Positions 50,078 through 59,600 of a stretch of DNA of 64,000 bases are shown here, piece after piece. Source of the DNA: Flavobacterium psychrolimnae (lineage in GTDB: Bacteria > Bacteroidota > Bacteroidia > Flavobacteriales > Flavobacteriaceae); the NCBI RefSeq assembly GCF_003312425.1, contig NZ_QNUX01000013.1, positions 1 to 64,000 of the forward strand, in the 5' to 3' direction. Made by a program: the position numbers and the translations under genes. The notes beneath the pieces were generated by a model. It saw nothing but the letters and a program-made list of their open reading frames with translations. It had not been told where the DNA came from and ran no database searches. The stretch's first letter is position 1, and the number at the start of each line of letters is the position of its first letter.

Positions 50078-51778
50078 ATGGAATCAAATAACAACAGAAG
50101 AAATTTCCTGAAATCAGTAGGAACATTAAGTCTGGGAGCGGCGATTATTTCGCCCCTTTCTGCTATTGCAAATACAAATGAAACCGAGGGAATAAAACTG
50201 GATGCAGCAATCGACCAAAGCAAACCTCAAACAATTTCTATTCTTCAAACTACCGATGTCCATTGCCAAATTCATCCGCACGACGAATTGTTTTGGGAAA
50301 ATGGAAAAGCTGTTTTTAGAAAAACGGGGGGTTATGCTTATATGGCAACGATGCTTAAAAAGTTAAAAAAGAATAACCCAAATACCTACATCATCGATAC
50401 TGGTGATATGTTTCAGGGCAGCGAATTAAGTGTAGAAACAACAGGTGAGGCTTTTGTACCTATTTTAAATGCGTTAGATTACGATTTGTACTTACCCGGA
50501 AACTGGGAAGTAATTTACGGCAAAAAAAGAATGCAAACCCTTTTGGGTTCTCTGGATGCACCAAAAATTTGTACCAATATGTACCACGATTTAGGCGACG
50601 GAAAACGAGGCGAACTTATTTTTCAACCCTATACGATTTGGAATATAGCTGGAGCAAAAATTGGTTTTTTAGGCTACACAGATCCTTTGGTACCCTTGAG
50701 ACAGAGCCCAAATTACAGCAAAGGAATCATCTATACCAATCCCGAAGAAAATCTGGCTCATTACGTGGATGTCCTTAAAAATCAGGAACAATGCAGCTAT
50801 GTAATTATGATTGCACACCTTGGTTTATCGCAACAAATAGCATTAGCAAACCACCCTGAATGTGAGGGTGTCAATTATATTTTAGGAGGTGATACACACG
50901 AAAGAGTCCGCAAACCTATAGTTTGTAAATATTCAAAAGTAGTAGAACCAGGAGCATTTGGTTCATTTATTGGAAAATTAGATTTGACCGTTGTAAACGG
51001 AAAAGTAATTGATGATAGCTATGAACTACTCGAAGTTGATTCACCAAAAATAAAACCAGATGCTGCAATTGAAAAATTATTAATAGAAAAAGAGTCTGTT
51101 TATCAAGAACAAATCAATCAGGTTATTGGATACAGCACAATTCCTTTGTACCGCTATTTTGTGGTGGAAAATCCTATTGACACAATGATTCTCAATGCCT
51201 TGAACTGGAAATTTCCGGAAATTGATATTAATCTTTCTAATGGATTTCGTTTTTGTCCGCCCAAAACAACTCCGGATCGAACCGGAAATATCCCCATCAC
51301 AAACGGATTTATTTTTGATATGTTGCCCGTGGATAGCACGGTAAGAACAGCAAAAGTAACCGGAAAACAATTGAAAAACTGGTTAGAAAAAGAATTAAAC
51401 AATGTTTTTGCCGAAGACGCATCTAAACGTTTTGGTGGTTGGGTAGTGAAGTTCAAGGGAATGGAGGTGCAATTTAATGCTTTTGCCGAAATGGGGAAAA
51501 GAGTGCAAAGTATTACTGTAAAAAACACGCCAATAGATCCTGAAAAAATGTATTCCATAATGGCCTGTGAACGTGACGGCGACCCTTTGGACATGCTCTG
51601 CAGAATGAAAGGTGTTATGGATGCCAAAAACACAAATGCAACCTTGCATTCGGTAATGAAAGAATATTTAAAACAAAACTCTCCCGTTACCCCTACTCCG
51701 CAAAAAAATGCGATAATTCTGGATGCTCCTGAAACCCTATTAACTCAAGTTACTGGTGTTAATTATACCTTCAGATAG
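50078..51778 (+). CDS. SoxB-like thiosulfohydrolase / 5'-nucleotidase-family protein
   Basis: The 566-residue protein has a Tat-like start (NNRRNFLKS). A calcineurin-type metallophosphoesterase domain (about 50-300) carries the dimetal ligands in QTTDVHCQIHPH (59-68), DTGDMFQG (107-114), GNWE (141-144), AHLGLS and GGDTHER. A 5'-nucleotidase C-terminal domain (about 350-530) follows. LPGNWEVIYGKKRM matches the GxWExTYG pattern that separates SoxB from true nucleotidases. SoxB removes sulfate from SoxY-bound sulfur; no SoxY or SoxZ is in the window, so it may act on another carrier. It lies next to FadL and a porin. Confidence 0.8.
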   Translation: MESNNNRRNFLKSVGTLSLGAAIISPLSAIANTNETEGIKLDAAIDQSKPQTISILQTTDVHCQIHPHDELFWENGKAVFRKTGGYAYMATMLKKLKKNNPNTYIIDTGDMFQGSELSVETTGEAFVPILNALDYDLYLPGNWEVIYGKKRMQTLLGSLDAPKICTNMYHDLGDGKRGELIFQPYTIWNIAGAKIGFLGYTDPLVPLRQSPNYSKGIIYTNPEENLAHYVDVLKNQEQCSYVIMIAHLGLSQQIALANHPECEGVNYILGGDTHERVRKPIVCKYSKVVEPGAFGSFIGKLDLTVVNGKVIDDSYELLEVDSPKIKPDAAIEKLLIEKESVYQEQINQVIGYSTIPLYRYFVVENPIDTMILNALNWKFPEIDINLSNGFRFCPPKTTPDRTGNIPITNGFIFDMLPVDSTVRTAKVTGKQLKNWLEKELNNVFAEDASKRFGGWVVKFKGMEVQFNAFAEMGKRVQSITVKNTPIDPEKMYSIMACERDGDPLDMLCRMKGVMDAKNTNATLHSVMKEYLKQNSPVTPTPQKNAIILDAPETLLTQVTGVNYTFR

Positions 51779-51809
51779 TATTCTGACCATTTAGTTTTTA
51801 TATAATTTG

Positions 51810-51860
51810 CCCAACTGTGATAAATGTTACATTTATTTATCACAGTTGGGTTTACTTTTG
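51810..51860 (+). promoter_or_regulatory. Crp-type site within a long inverted repeat, with -7 element
   Basis: Dyad TGTGATAAATGTTACA at 51816-51831 and -7 element TACTTTTG at 51853-51860, at 29.5 bp. CCCAACTGTGATAAAT (51810-51825) and ATTTATCACAGTTGGG (51835-51850) form a perfect 16-bp inverted repeat with a 9-nt loop. A half-site of a second, mirror-image site lies in the right arm. Confidence 0.8.
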
Positions 51861-51881
51861 ACAAAAATTAAAGACTTACAA

Positions 51882-53312
51882 ATGAAATATTTTTTCTCTA
51901 TATTAATTTCATCTTTTTTACTTTTAGTAAGCATCCAATCCTCGGCACAACATCAAGAAATTTCCGATAAACCAACTGTTTGGAAAGAAAAAAGTGATGA
52001 AAAAATTGATTCCACATCGATTCTAAATGCTTTCAAAAACGGAAACTTCAGTGGTCATTTTCGCTATTTTTTCATGGCGACTAACAATGAAAGTGGCTTA
52101 TCTGATTATTATGCCAATGCCCTTGGTGGCGGTGTGAAGTTTGAAACGGCCAAATTTCATAATTTTCAATTTGGTGTCAGCGGCTATTACATTTATGATA
52201 TCGGTTCCTCTGATTTTTCTAAAAAAGACCCCGTAACCAATTTATCCAACAGATACGAAGTGGCGCTGTTTGATTTTCAAAACGCGTCAAGTAAAGGTAA
52301 TTTAAGCAGGTTAGAAGAATTGTATTTAAAATACAACTACAAAAATTCTAATGTAACCCTGGGAAAACAGTTATTGAATACTTCTTTCATAAACCTACAG
52401 GATGGCAGAATGCGGCCGACAGAAGTGGATGGAATTTGGATCGATTATAATGAAATAAAAAAAACTAAAATTAATGTGGGTTACCTCTACGGAATTTCGC
52501 CACGAAGCACCATGAAATACTTCAGAGTTGGTGAATCCATAGGGATTTATCCAACTGGTGTGAATCCTGATGGAACAAAATCCGGTTATGCAGGAAATTT
52601 AGACAGTGATGGAATTTACATTGTTGGGATACAAAATGAATCGATAAAAAATTTAAAAACACTTTTATGGAATCAGTACGCAGAAAATATATTCAATTCG
52701 GCATTGTTCCAAATGGACTATAGATACGATTTAAATACAAACTCAAAGTTACTTTTCGGTTTTCAAACAGTCTACCAAAATGCCCTGAATTTTGGAGGTA
52801 ATGAAGATCCAAGCAAAACCTATTTTGAAAAAAACGCAAATTCTCAAACTTTTGGAGGAAGATTAGGATGGCAAAATAAAAAAATAGAAATTACTTTAAA
52901 TTACAACCGAATAACGGCTAAGGGAAGGTATTTAATGCCCCGAGAATGGGGACGAGACCCGTTTTATACCTTTATGGCCAGAGAACGAAATGAAGGTTTT
53001 GGAGATGTACATGCGGTAATGACCAAAATACAATATACGAATCCTAAAAAGACATTCAAATCGCATCTGGCGGTAGGTTATTTTGATTTACCTGATGTAA
53101 AAAACGTAGCAATGAATAAATACGGATTACCTTCTTATGTGCAGACTAATGCTGATGTTCGCTACCAATTTCAAGGAATTCTAAAAGGGTTTGATGCGCA
53201 ATTATTGTATGTACACAAGTTCAATGTGGGAGAAACTTACGGGAATAAAAATTATATTTTCAATAAAACAAATATGAGTAATATCAATTTCATACTCAAT
53301 TTCAATTTCTAG
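51882..53312 (+). CDS. Opr-like outer membrane porin
   Basis: The 476-residue protein has a signal peptide (1-23, SSAQH) and repeated amphipathic strands ending in FILNFNF, a barrel end. The segments LYLKYNYKNSNVTLGKQLLNT and GRMRPTEVDGIWIDYN are typical of OprD/OprF-like porins of Bacteroidetes. The ATG at 51882 is chosen because 51807 lies within the promoter. It is controlled by a Crp-type site with a perfect -7 element. Its stop is nearly joined to the converging LytTR gene. Confidence 0.8.
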   Translation: MKYFFSILISSFLLLVSIQSSAQHQEISDKPTVWKEKSDEKIDSTSILNAFKNGNFSGHFRYFFMATNNESGLSDYYANALGGGVKFETAKFHNFQFGVSGYYIYDIGSSDFSKKDPVTNLSNRYEVALFDFQNASSKGNLSRLEELYLKYNYKNSNVTLGKQLLNTSFINLQDGRMRPTEVDGIWIDYNEIKKTKINVGYLYGISPRSTMKYFRVGESIGIYPTGVNPDGTKSGYAGNLDSDGIYIVGIQNESIKNLKTLLWNQYAENIFNSALFQMDYRYDLNTNSKLLFGFQTVYQNALNFGGNEDPSKTYFEKNANSQTFGGRLGWQNKKIEITLNYNRITAKGRYLMPREWGRDPFYTFMARERNEGFGDVHAVMTKIQYTNPKKTFKSHLAVGYFDLPDVKNVAMNKYGLPSYVQTNADVRYQFQGILKGFDAQLLYVHKFNVGETYGNKNYIFNKTNMSNINFILNFNF

Positions 53313-53320
53313 TCTGTAGA

Positions 53321-54013
53321 CTATTTTAGATTTAATCGCTCCGTCAATGCCCTTCTATAAGTAATACCCACCGGGATTTTCTCGTTATTGATGATGACCA
53401 TATTCCGCTCCCAATCCTTAATTTTAGCAATGGCTACTATGTAGGATTTATGAACTCGCATGAAAAGTTCCGAAGAAAGACTATTTTCCAGTTCATTAGT
53501 AGTCATTGAGGCAAGATACACTTTTTTTAAGGTGAAAATTTTGACATAATTACCGCAACTTTGGGCAAAAAGAATGTCATTTACATTCAAATCAAATAAG
53601 AATCCGTCAATTTTCACTGAAATAATTGGGTTCATTATTTCGGTTTTTTCATCATTGAAAGAGGAAAAGAAGCGTTCCATCGATTTTAAAAAACGCGGGA
53701 AATAAATAGGCTTTAACAGGTAATCAAACACGCCGAATTCATAACTCTCTAATGCAAATTCTGAATATGCTGTGGTCAAAATTGTTTTGGGTGGATCAGT
53801 CAAGGTTCGTAAAAGTTCCAGTCCGCTAATCTCAGGCATATCAATATCCAAAAACATCAGATTAACTGGATTCGACCGAAGATAATTTAAAGCTTCAATA
53901 CTGTTGTAACACTGCTGCACCAGCTCCAACTGCGGGTTTTGGCTGATATAGTTCACCAACACATAATGCGCAGCAGGTTCATCATCAACAATAATACATT
54001 TTCTTACGGTCAT
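53321..54013 (-). CDS. LytTR response regulator
   Basis: The 230-residue protein has a receiver domain (1-120) with phospho-acceptor D56 (NLMFLDIDMPEISG) and acidic residues D10/D11, and a C-terminal LytTR DNA-binding domain (about 130-230, with SCGNYVKIFTLKKVYLASM and MRVHKSYIVAIAKI). It overlaps the sensor kinase gene by 4 bp and is convergent with the porin gene, whose stop is only about 8 bp away (palindrome AGTCTGTAGACT). The likely target is the divergent efflux operon. Confidence 0.92.
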   Translation of the reverse strand: MTVRKCIIVDDEPAAHYVLVNYISQNPQLELVQQCYNSIEALNYLRSNPVNLMFLDIDMPEISGLELLRTLTDPPKTILTTAYSEFALESYEFGVFDYLLKPIYFPRFLKSMERFFSSFNDEKTEIMNPIISVKIDGFLFDLNVNDILFAQSCGNYVKIFTLKKVYLASMTTNELENSLSSELFMRVHKSYIVAIAKIKDWERNMVIINNEKIPVGITYRRALTERLNLK

Positions 54014-55041
54014 GTTTGGCGGAGTTCAATTACTAAATTAACGTTATACTCTTGGTCGCTATGAGTAATTTCAAGTTGGTGTTTTTTCGGATATACAATT
54101 TCCAATCTTTCTCTCGTATTTTTCAGACCAATTTTGGTAGAAACCACTTCTTTTTTATGCTGAGGAACTGAATTAGATACCTTCAGATGCAATTTGCCTT
54201 TGATGACCTTTATATCAATGTTTACAAAACACTTTTCGATGGTAGCGGTCCCATGCTTAAAAGCATTTTCAATAAAAGTTATTAGTACCATCGGTGCAAT
54301 TTCATACCGTCCTTCCTGATGGCATTCGTAATCAAAATCAATACGGCAGCGGTAACCTACTCTTTCTTTTTCCAATTGTATGTAACTGGAAATAAAGGCA
54401 ATTTCATTTTCTAATGTAACGAATTCTTTGTTACCCTGCTCCACCTGATACCGCATTAGTTGCGAAACTTCCATAATCATTTCCGAAGTGCGTTCCGGAT
54501 ATCGAAGGCTAATTCCGTAAAGTGTATTCATCGTATTGAACAAAAAATGGGGATTAAACTGGTTCTTCAGTGCATTAAGCTGCACCTGATTGGACAACAA
54601 TACTTTGTTAGCTTCCTTTTTTTGTGCTCTATAATGTTCTAAAATCTGCATGGTTCCCAAAATACAAACCAGCGTTCCAGACAAGGTGGCAAACTGAAAC
54701 TGATACGTTTTTTGATGGGATGATTTATATAAAAAGCAATTTTTATAAATAAAATCGGTTGAAACTTGATATAAAAAGACCGTAAATAATGCTATTAACC
54801 CAACGGTAAGAATTATATATAAAACCGGTTGGTGTTTTTTTAATAAAACAGGAAGCAGAAAAACACGATTTAGCTGAGCGTGGAAATACAGCACGAAAAA
54901 ATAAAGTAAACCGTTACTAAAACCTTTCCAACTTTGTATAAAAACCCAGTCGTTGAGTGTAAAAAGGATAAAAGAAAAAACTAAAATAGCTGTTTCCTGT
55001 TCCCATTTATTTTCTAAAATTGGCTTAAATCTCCATTTCAT
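54010..55041 (-). CDS. LytS-type sensor histidine kinase
   Basis: The 343-residue protein has four membrane helices (about 15-130), a coiled linker, the His_kinase motif LKNQFNPHFLFNTMNTLYG with the phospho-acceptor His (about residues 150-168), and a HATPase domain (ITFIENAFKHGTATIEKC, ISNSVPQ-like N box and TKIGLKNTRERLEIVYP). It pairs with the LytTR regulator. It senses an unknown envelope signal, probably the compound removed by the efflux pump. Confidence 0.92.
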   Translation of the reverse strand: MKWRFKPILENKWEQETAILVFSFILFTLNDWVFIQSWKGFSNGLLYFFVLYFHAQLNRVFLLPVLLKKHQPVLYIILTVGLIALFTVFLYQVSTDFIYKNCFLYKSSHQKTYQFQFATLSGTLVCILGTMQILEHYRAQKKEANKVLLSNQVQLNALKNQFNPHFLFNTMNTLYGISLRYPERTSEMIMEVSQLMRYQVEQGNKEFVTLENEIAFISSYIQLEKERVGYRCRIDFDYECHQEGRYEIAPMVLITFIENAFKHGTATIEKCFVNIDIKVIKGKLHLKVSNSVPQHKKEVVSTKIGLKNTRERLEIVYPKKHQLEITHSDQEYNVNLVIELRQT

Positions 55042-55111
55042 TACTCTTTAATTAAAGTATCAAAGGAACGACATATAATTTGAATAGGCACCGATTGAGT
55101 GACCAATTCAA

Positions 55112-55177
55112 TTCGTCATTTATAAAAAGTGTTCGTCATTTATAACCGCACAAAAAGAAGTACTCCGGCTAGTTTTG
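55112..55177 (+). promoter_or_regulatory. LytTR-type direct repeats and -7 element for the efflux operon
   Basis: TTCGTCATTTATAA occurs at 55112-55125 and again at 55132-55145, a 20-bp period. A perfect -7 element TAGTTTTG lies at 55170-55177. The pair is placed between the LytTR/kinase genes and the TolC gene and is the natural target of the response regulator. Confidence 0.7.
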
Positions 55178-55204
55178 CAATTCAAATTTATTCCTAATTT
55201 AATA

Positions 55205-56590
55205 ATGAAAACAAAAAAACTAACCCTTTTTCTATTTGTGATTTTCTTTTCTCAGGGTTTTTCTCAGACGCTTCCGTTAAAAGAAGCTTTGGAAACCGGA
55301 ATTTCCAATTTCGGAACAATAAAAGCAAAAAGCAATTATGCCGATGCTTCCAAAGAAACTATTAAACAGGTTCGCAGAGACTATCTGCCCAATGTTACGC
55401 TCTCGGGACAGCAGGATTACGGAACCGTTAACGGACAAAACGGACCACTTTATGGTTTTGGCGGACTCGGAGTGGCTTCCTCAGGACTTCCGTTGGAAAA
55501 GCAAAATTGGAATGCAGCGTTTGGTGCCTTGTATCTGGTCAATGTCAATTGGGATTTTTTCACTTTTGGAAGAATGAAACAAAAAATCAATCTGTCCAAA
55601 GCGGATTCCCATCGTTTTCAAACAGATCTTGATCAGGAAAAATTCCAGCATAAAATTAAAATTGCAGCCGCTTACCTCAACTTATTGGCGAGTCAGCGAT
55701 TGTTAATTTCCCAAAGAAAAAATCTGGAACGCGCCCTGGTCTTTCAGAATATCGCAGCAGTCAGAGTAAAAAACGGACTCTTGGCCGGCGTAGATTCTAC
55801 ACTGGCTTCCGCCGAAGTTTCCCGATCCAAAATCACACTGAATCAGGTGAAAGACCAGGTTAAAGAACAAAACAACAAACTCATCGCACTGATGGGCGTT
55901 TCCATTCAGGATTTTGTGCTCGACACTACTTTTGTCACAACAATACCAAAAGTAATACTGTCGCAGGAAACCACAAAAGAAAGTTTGAATCCGATATTGG
56001 AATATCATAAAAGTAGGGTAGCTTTCAGCGAACAACAGCTTCGTCTTTTTAAAAAGGAATACTATCCCACCTTCAGTTTATTTGGGATATATCAGGCCCG
56101 GGCTTCCGGTTTTAACTCCGATTATGCCGCAAATCAGAATTCTTTTTCCCAAAATTATGTAGACGGCATTAATCCTTCAAGACAAAATTATCTGTTCGGA
56201 GTTGGTGTTACTTGGAACCTGACCACTATTGCTCGGGTGAGCAAAAAAGTAAGTGCCCAGAAATTGATTTCCGAAGGTTTACAAGAAGAATACAAAGTAA
56301 TCGACCACCAATTAAAAATTCAGTCGGATGCGGCTGATGCCAAAATGCAATATGCTTTGGAAAATTATGTTGAAGCTCCAAAACAGGTTCAGGCAGCACA
56401 ACAGGCCTATTTGCAGAAAACTACTTTGTATAAAAACGGAATGACCAATCTCCTCGATGTTACACAGACTTTATACACATTGAACCGCGCAGAAACTGAC
56501 CGTGATATTATTTATACCAATGTCTGGCAATCACTTTTGATGAAAGCGGCAGCCAACGGAGATTTTGACTTATTTATGAATGAATTTTAA
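55205..56590 (+). CDS. TolC-family outer membrane efflux protein of the RND operon
   Basis: The 461-residue protein has a signal peptide (about 1-20, FSQGFSQ) and the two TolC helical repeats (LKEALETGISNFGTIKAKSNY and QQLRLFKKEYYPTFSLFGIYQAR). The ATG at 55205 is preferred over 55175, which is within the -7 element. It is followed after 12 bp by the RND pump gene. The GC content here (Gly, Pro and Ala codons rich in G/C) is visibly higher than in the cassette island. Confidence 0.87.
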   Translation: MKTKKLTLFLFVIFFSQGFSQTLPLKEALETGISNFGTIKAKSNYADASKETIKQVRRDYLPNVTLSGQQDYGTVNGQNGPLYGFGGLGVASSGLPLEKQNWNAAFGALYLVNVNWDFFTFGRMKQKINLSKADSHRFQTDLDQEKFQHKIKIAAAYLNLLASQRLLISQRKNLERALVFQNIAAVRVKNGLLAGVDSTLASAEVSRSKITLNQVKDQVKEQNNKLIALMGVSIQDFVLDTTFVTTIPKVILSQETTKESLNPILEYHKSRVAFSEQQLRLFKKEYYPTFSLFGIYQARASGFNSDYAANQNSFSQNYVDGINPSRQNYLFGVGVTWNLTTIARVSKKVSAQKLISEGLQEEYKVIDHQLKIQSDAADAKMQYALENYVEAPKQVQAAQQAYLQKTTLYKNGMTNLLDVTQTLYTLNRAETDRDIIYTNVWQSLLMKAAANGDFDLFMNEF

Positions 56591-56602
56591 TTATTTAAAA
56601 CA

Positions 56603-59600
56603 ATGAATTTAATACGTTTTGCCCTTCGCAAACCCATTTCAATAATGGTGCTAGTTGCCGGATTATTCTTTTTCGGAATTGGTGCCGTCCGTGATATTAA
56701 AGTGGATATTCTGCCCGAAATGAATCTTCCTGTTATCTATTTGGCCCACTCGTTTGCGGGCTACACGCCCAATCAGATGGAATCCTATTTCGCCAAAAAT
56801 TATGTCAATGTAATGATTTTAGCCAATGGTGTAAAAGATATCGAGACCAAGAATATTCAGGGACTCACACTGATGAAAGTGACTTATTATGAAGGCACAA
56901 ATATGGCTCAGGCCGCTTCTGAAATCAGTGCGCTGTCCAACAGAATACAGTCCAGATTTCCTCCCGGTTCCCAGCCTCCGTTTATTATTCGGTTTGATGC
57001 ATCTTCCTTGCCCATCGGTCAATTGGTTTTGAGCAGTAAAACCCGTTCTAATAATGAACTTCAGGATTTGGCAAACGTGTATGTTAGGGCTTCGTTCACG
57101 GCTATTCCGGGATTGTTGTCCCCTCCACCTTTTGGCGGAAGCCCCAGAACTATTGAAATTAATGTAGACCCCGATTTGCTCCGTTCGCATCAATTAACAG
57201 CAGACCAAATTGTGGAAGCCATCCGTACCAACAATCAAACGGCTCCTTCGGGAAACCTGAGAATTGGAGATATCAACTACATTATCCCTACAAACAATAC
57301 CATTAAAGAAGTCAAGGATTTTGAAAAAATACCGTTGTTCAAAGGCGGTGTCCAGAATTTATATCTTGGCGATGTGGCTCAGGTAAAAGATGGCGCCGAT
57401 ATTACTGCAGGATACGCTTTGGTCAATGGAAAGCGTTCCGTTTATATCAGTATTGCCAAAGCCGGTGATGCATCGACTTGGGATGTTGTTCAAAAATTAA
57501 AATCACAACTCCCAAAAATCCAGAGTACATTACCTGATGATGTCACACTATCGTATGAATTTGACCAGTCGGTTCATGTGATTAATTCCCTGAAAAGTTT
57601 AATTATCGAAGGAATAATTGGTGCCGTTCTTACAGGGCTGATGGTTTTATTGTTCCTTGGAGATCGAAGAGCAGCATTGATTGTCATACTTACTATACCC
57701 ATTGCGATTATTTCGGGTGTGTTATTCTTAAAACTATTCGGGCAAACAATCAATCTGATGTCCTTAAGCGGCCTGGCTCTTGCGATTGGAATCCTCGTCG
57801 ATGAAAGTACGGTAACCATCGAGAATATCCATCAACATTTGGATATGGGCAAACCCAAAGCCTTGGCTATTTGGGATGCCTGTAAAGAAATAGCTTTGCC
57901 CAAGTTGTTAATCCTGCTGTGTATTTTGGCCGTCTTTGCACCTGCATTTACGATGACCGGAATTCCCGGTGCGTTGTTTCTGCCATTGGCATTAGCGATT
58001 GGATTTTCGATGATTGTGTCTTTTTTACTTTCGCAAACCTTTGTTCCGGTGATGGCCAACTGGCTGATGAAAGCACATCCAAAAAAAGAGCATCCGTCGA
58101 ATATTACAGATGATGAAGCGGAGTTTAATGCGTCAGGACTGACGATAGAATCCGAAAAAGACACTTTTGACCAGAAAAAAATCCTTGTTCAAAGAGCCGA
58201 TTTTAACAATGATGGCAAAATCAATTTTTTTGAACGATTCAGAAACCGATACATGCGATTCATCAATCGGCTTTTTGACTATAAAAAACCGGTTACACTG
58301 GTATATCTTTTCCTATCGGCCGGTTTAGTGTTACTGCTGTTGAACACTATCGGCCAGGATGTGTTTCCTAAAGTCAATTCAAGTCAATTCCAATTGAGAC
58401 TGCGGGCGCCGGATGGAACCCGTTTGGAAAGTACCGAAGATAAAGCCATAATGGTGCTCAACGAGTTGGAAAAAATGATTGGCAAAGAACACGTCGCGAT
58501 ATCCTCGGTTTATGTGGGTCAACATCCCGCCATATTTTCCGTTTCACCGATCTATTTGTTTACTGCCGGACCTCACGAGGCGGTTTTCCAAATTGGTTTG
58601 AAAGACTATCATGTGGATATGGATGTTTTCAAAGATGAATTCCGTCAGCGCATTAAAAAAATATTACCCGATGTCAAAATTTCTTTCGAACCTATCGAAC
58701 TGACGGACAAAGTGCTGAGCCAGGGTTCCCCTACTCCAATTGAAATCAGGATAGCTGGAAAAAATAAAAAGCGAAATGAAGCCTATGCCAAGAAACTCAT
58801 CGCAAAACTGAATAAAATTGACTATTTGAGAGACATTCAGATTGCCCAACCCATCAAATATCCAGCGCTGGACATTACTATTGACAGAACTCGTGCCGCT
58901 CAATTAGGAATTGACATGAACGACATTTCGCGTTCCCTGATTGCTTCCACTTCTTCGTCCCAATATACCGAAAAGAATATCTGGGTAGATGAAAAAGCTG
59001 GGTTCTCCTATAACGTTCAGGTTCAGGTACCTTTAAACAAAATGAAAAGTGAAAATGATCTGAAAGAAATTCCGTTGCTTAAAAATGAATCCCGTCCGGT
59101 TTTAAGTGATGTAGCCACGATTACCCCCTCTTTTACATATGGGGAAAACGACAATATTGGTGCCATGCCTTATATTTCAGTGACCGCAAATATGGATCAT
59201 GTTGATTTGGGAACCGCTTCCAAAGCTGTTCAGCAAAGCATTGAATCACTTGGGGAACTTCCCAGAGGATTGTTCATAGAGCAAATTGGTTTAAGCACGG
59301 TTTTAAAGGAAACCATGAGCAGTCTGCAGACTGGTTTATTGATTGCCATTATGGTAATTTTCCTGATGCTTGCTGCAAATTTTCAGTCTTTCAAAATTTC
59401 ATTGGTCATCTTAACTACGGTTCCTGCCGTTGTTTTAGGTTCTTTGTTGCTACTTGTGATTACAGGTTCTACTTTGAATTTACAATCGTACATGGGAATT
59501 ATTATGTCGGTGGGTGTTTCTATTGCCAATGCCGTTCTAATCATCACCAATGCAGAACAGCTGCGAAAACACAATGGCAATGCGTTACAATCGGCACGTG

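Noticed and set aside
50078..51778. Plain 5'-nucleotidase/UshA assignment
   Set aside because: The GNWEVIYG motif and the sulfur gene context fit SoxB better, although a nucleotidase cannot be excluded without a phylogeny.
53311..53322. AGTCTGTAGACT as a bidirectional terminator between the porin and the LytTR gene
   Set aside because: Only four pairs in the stem and no clear T run; it is too weak to call.
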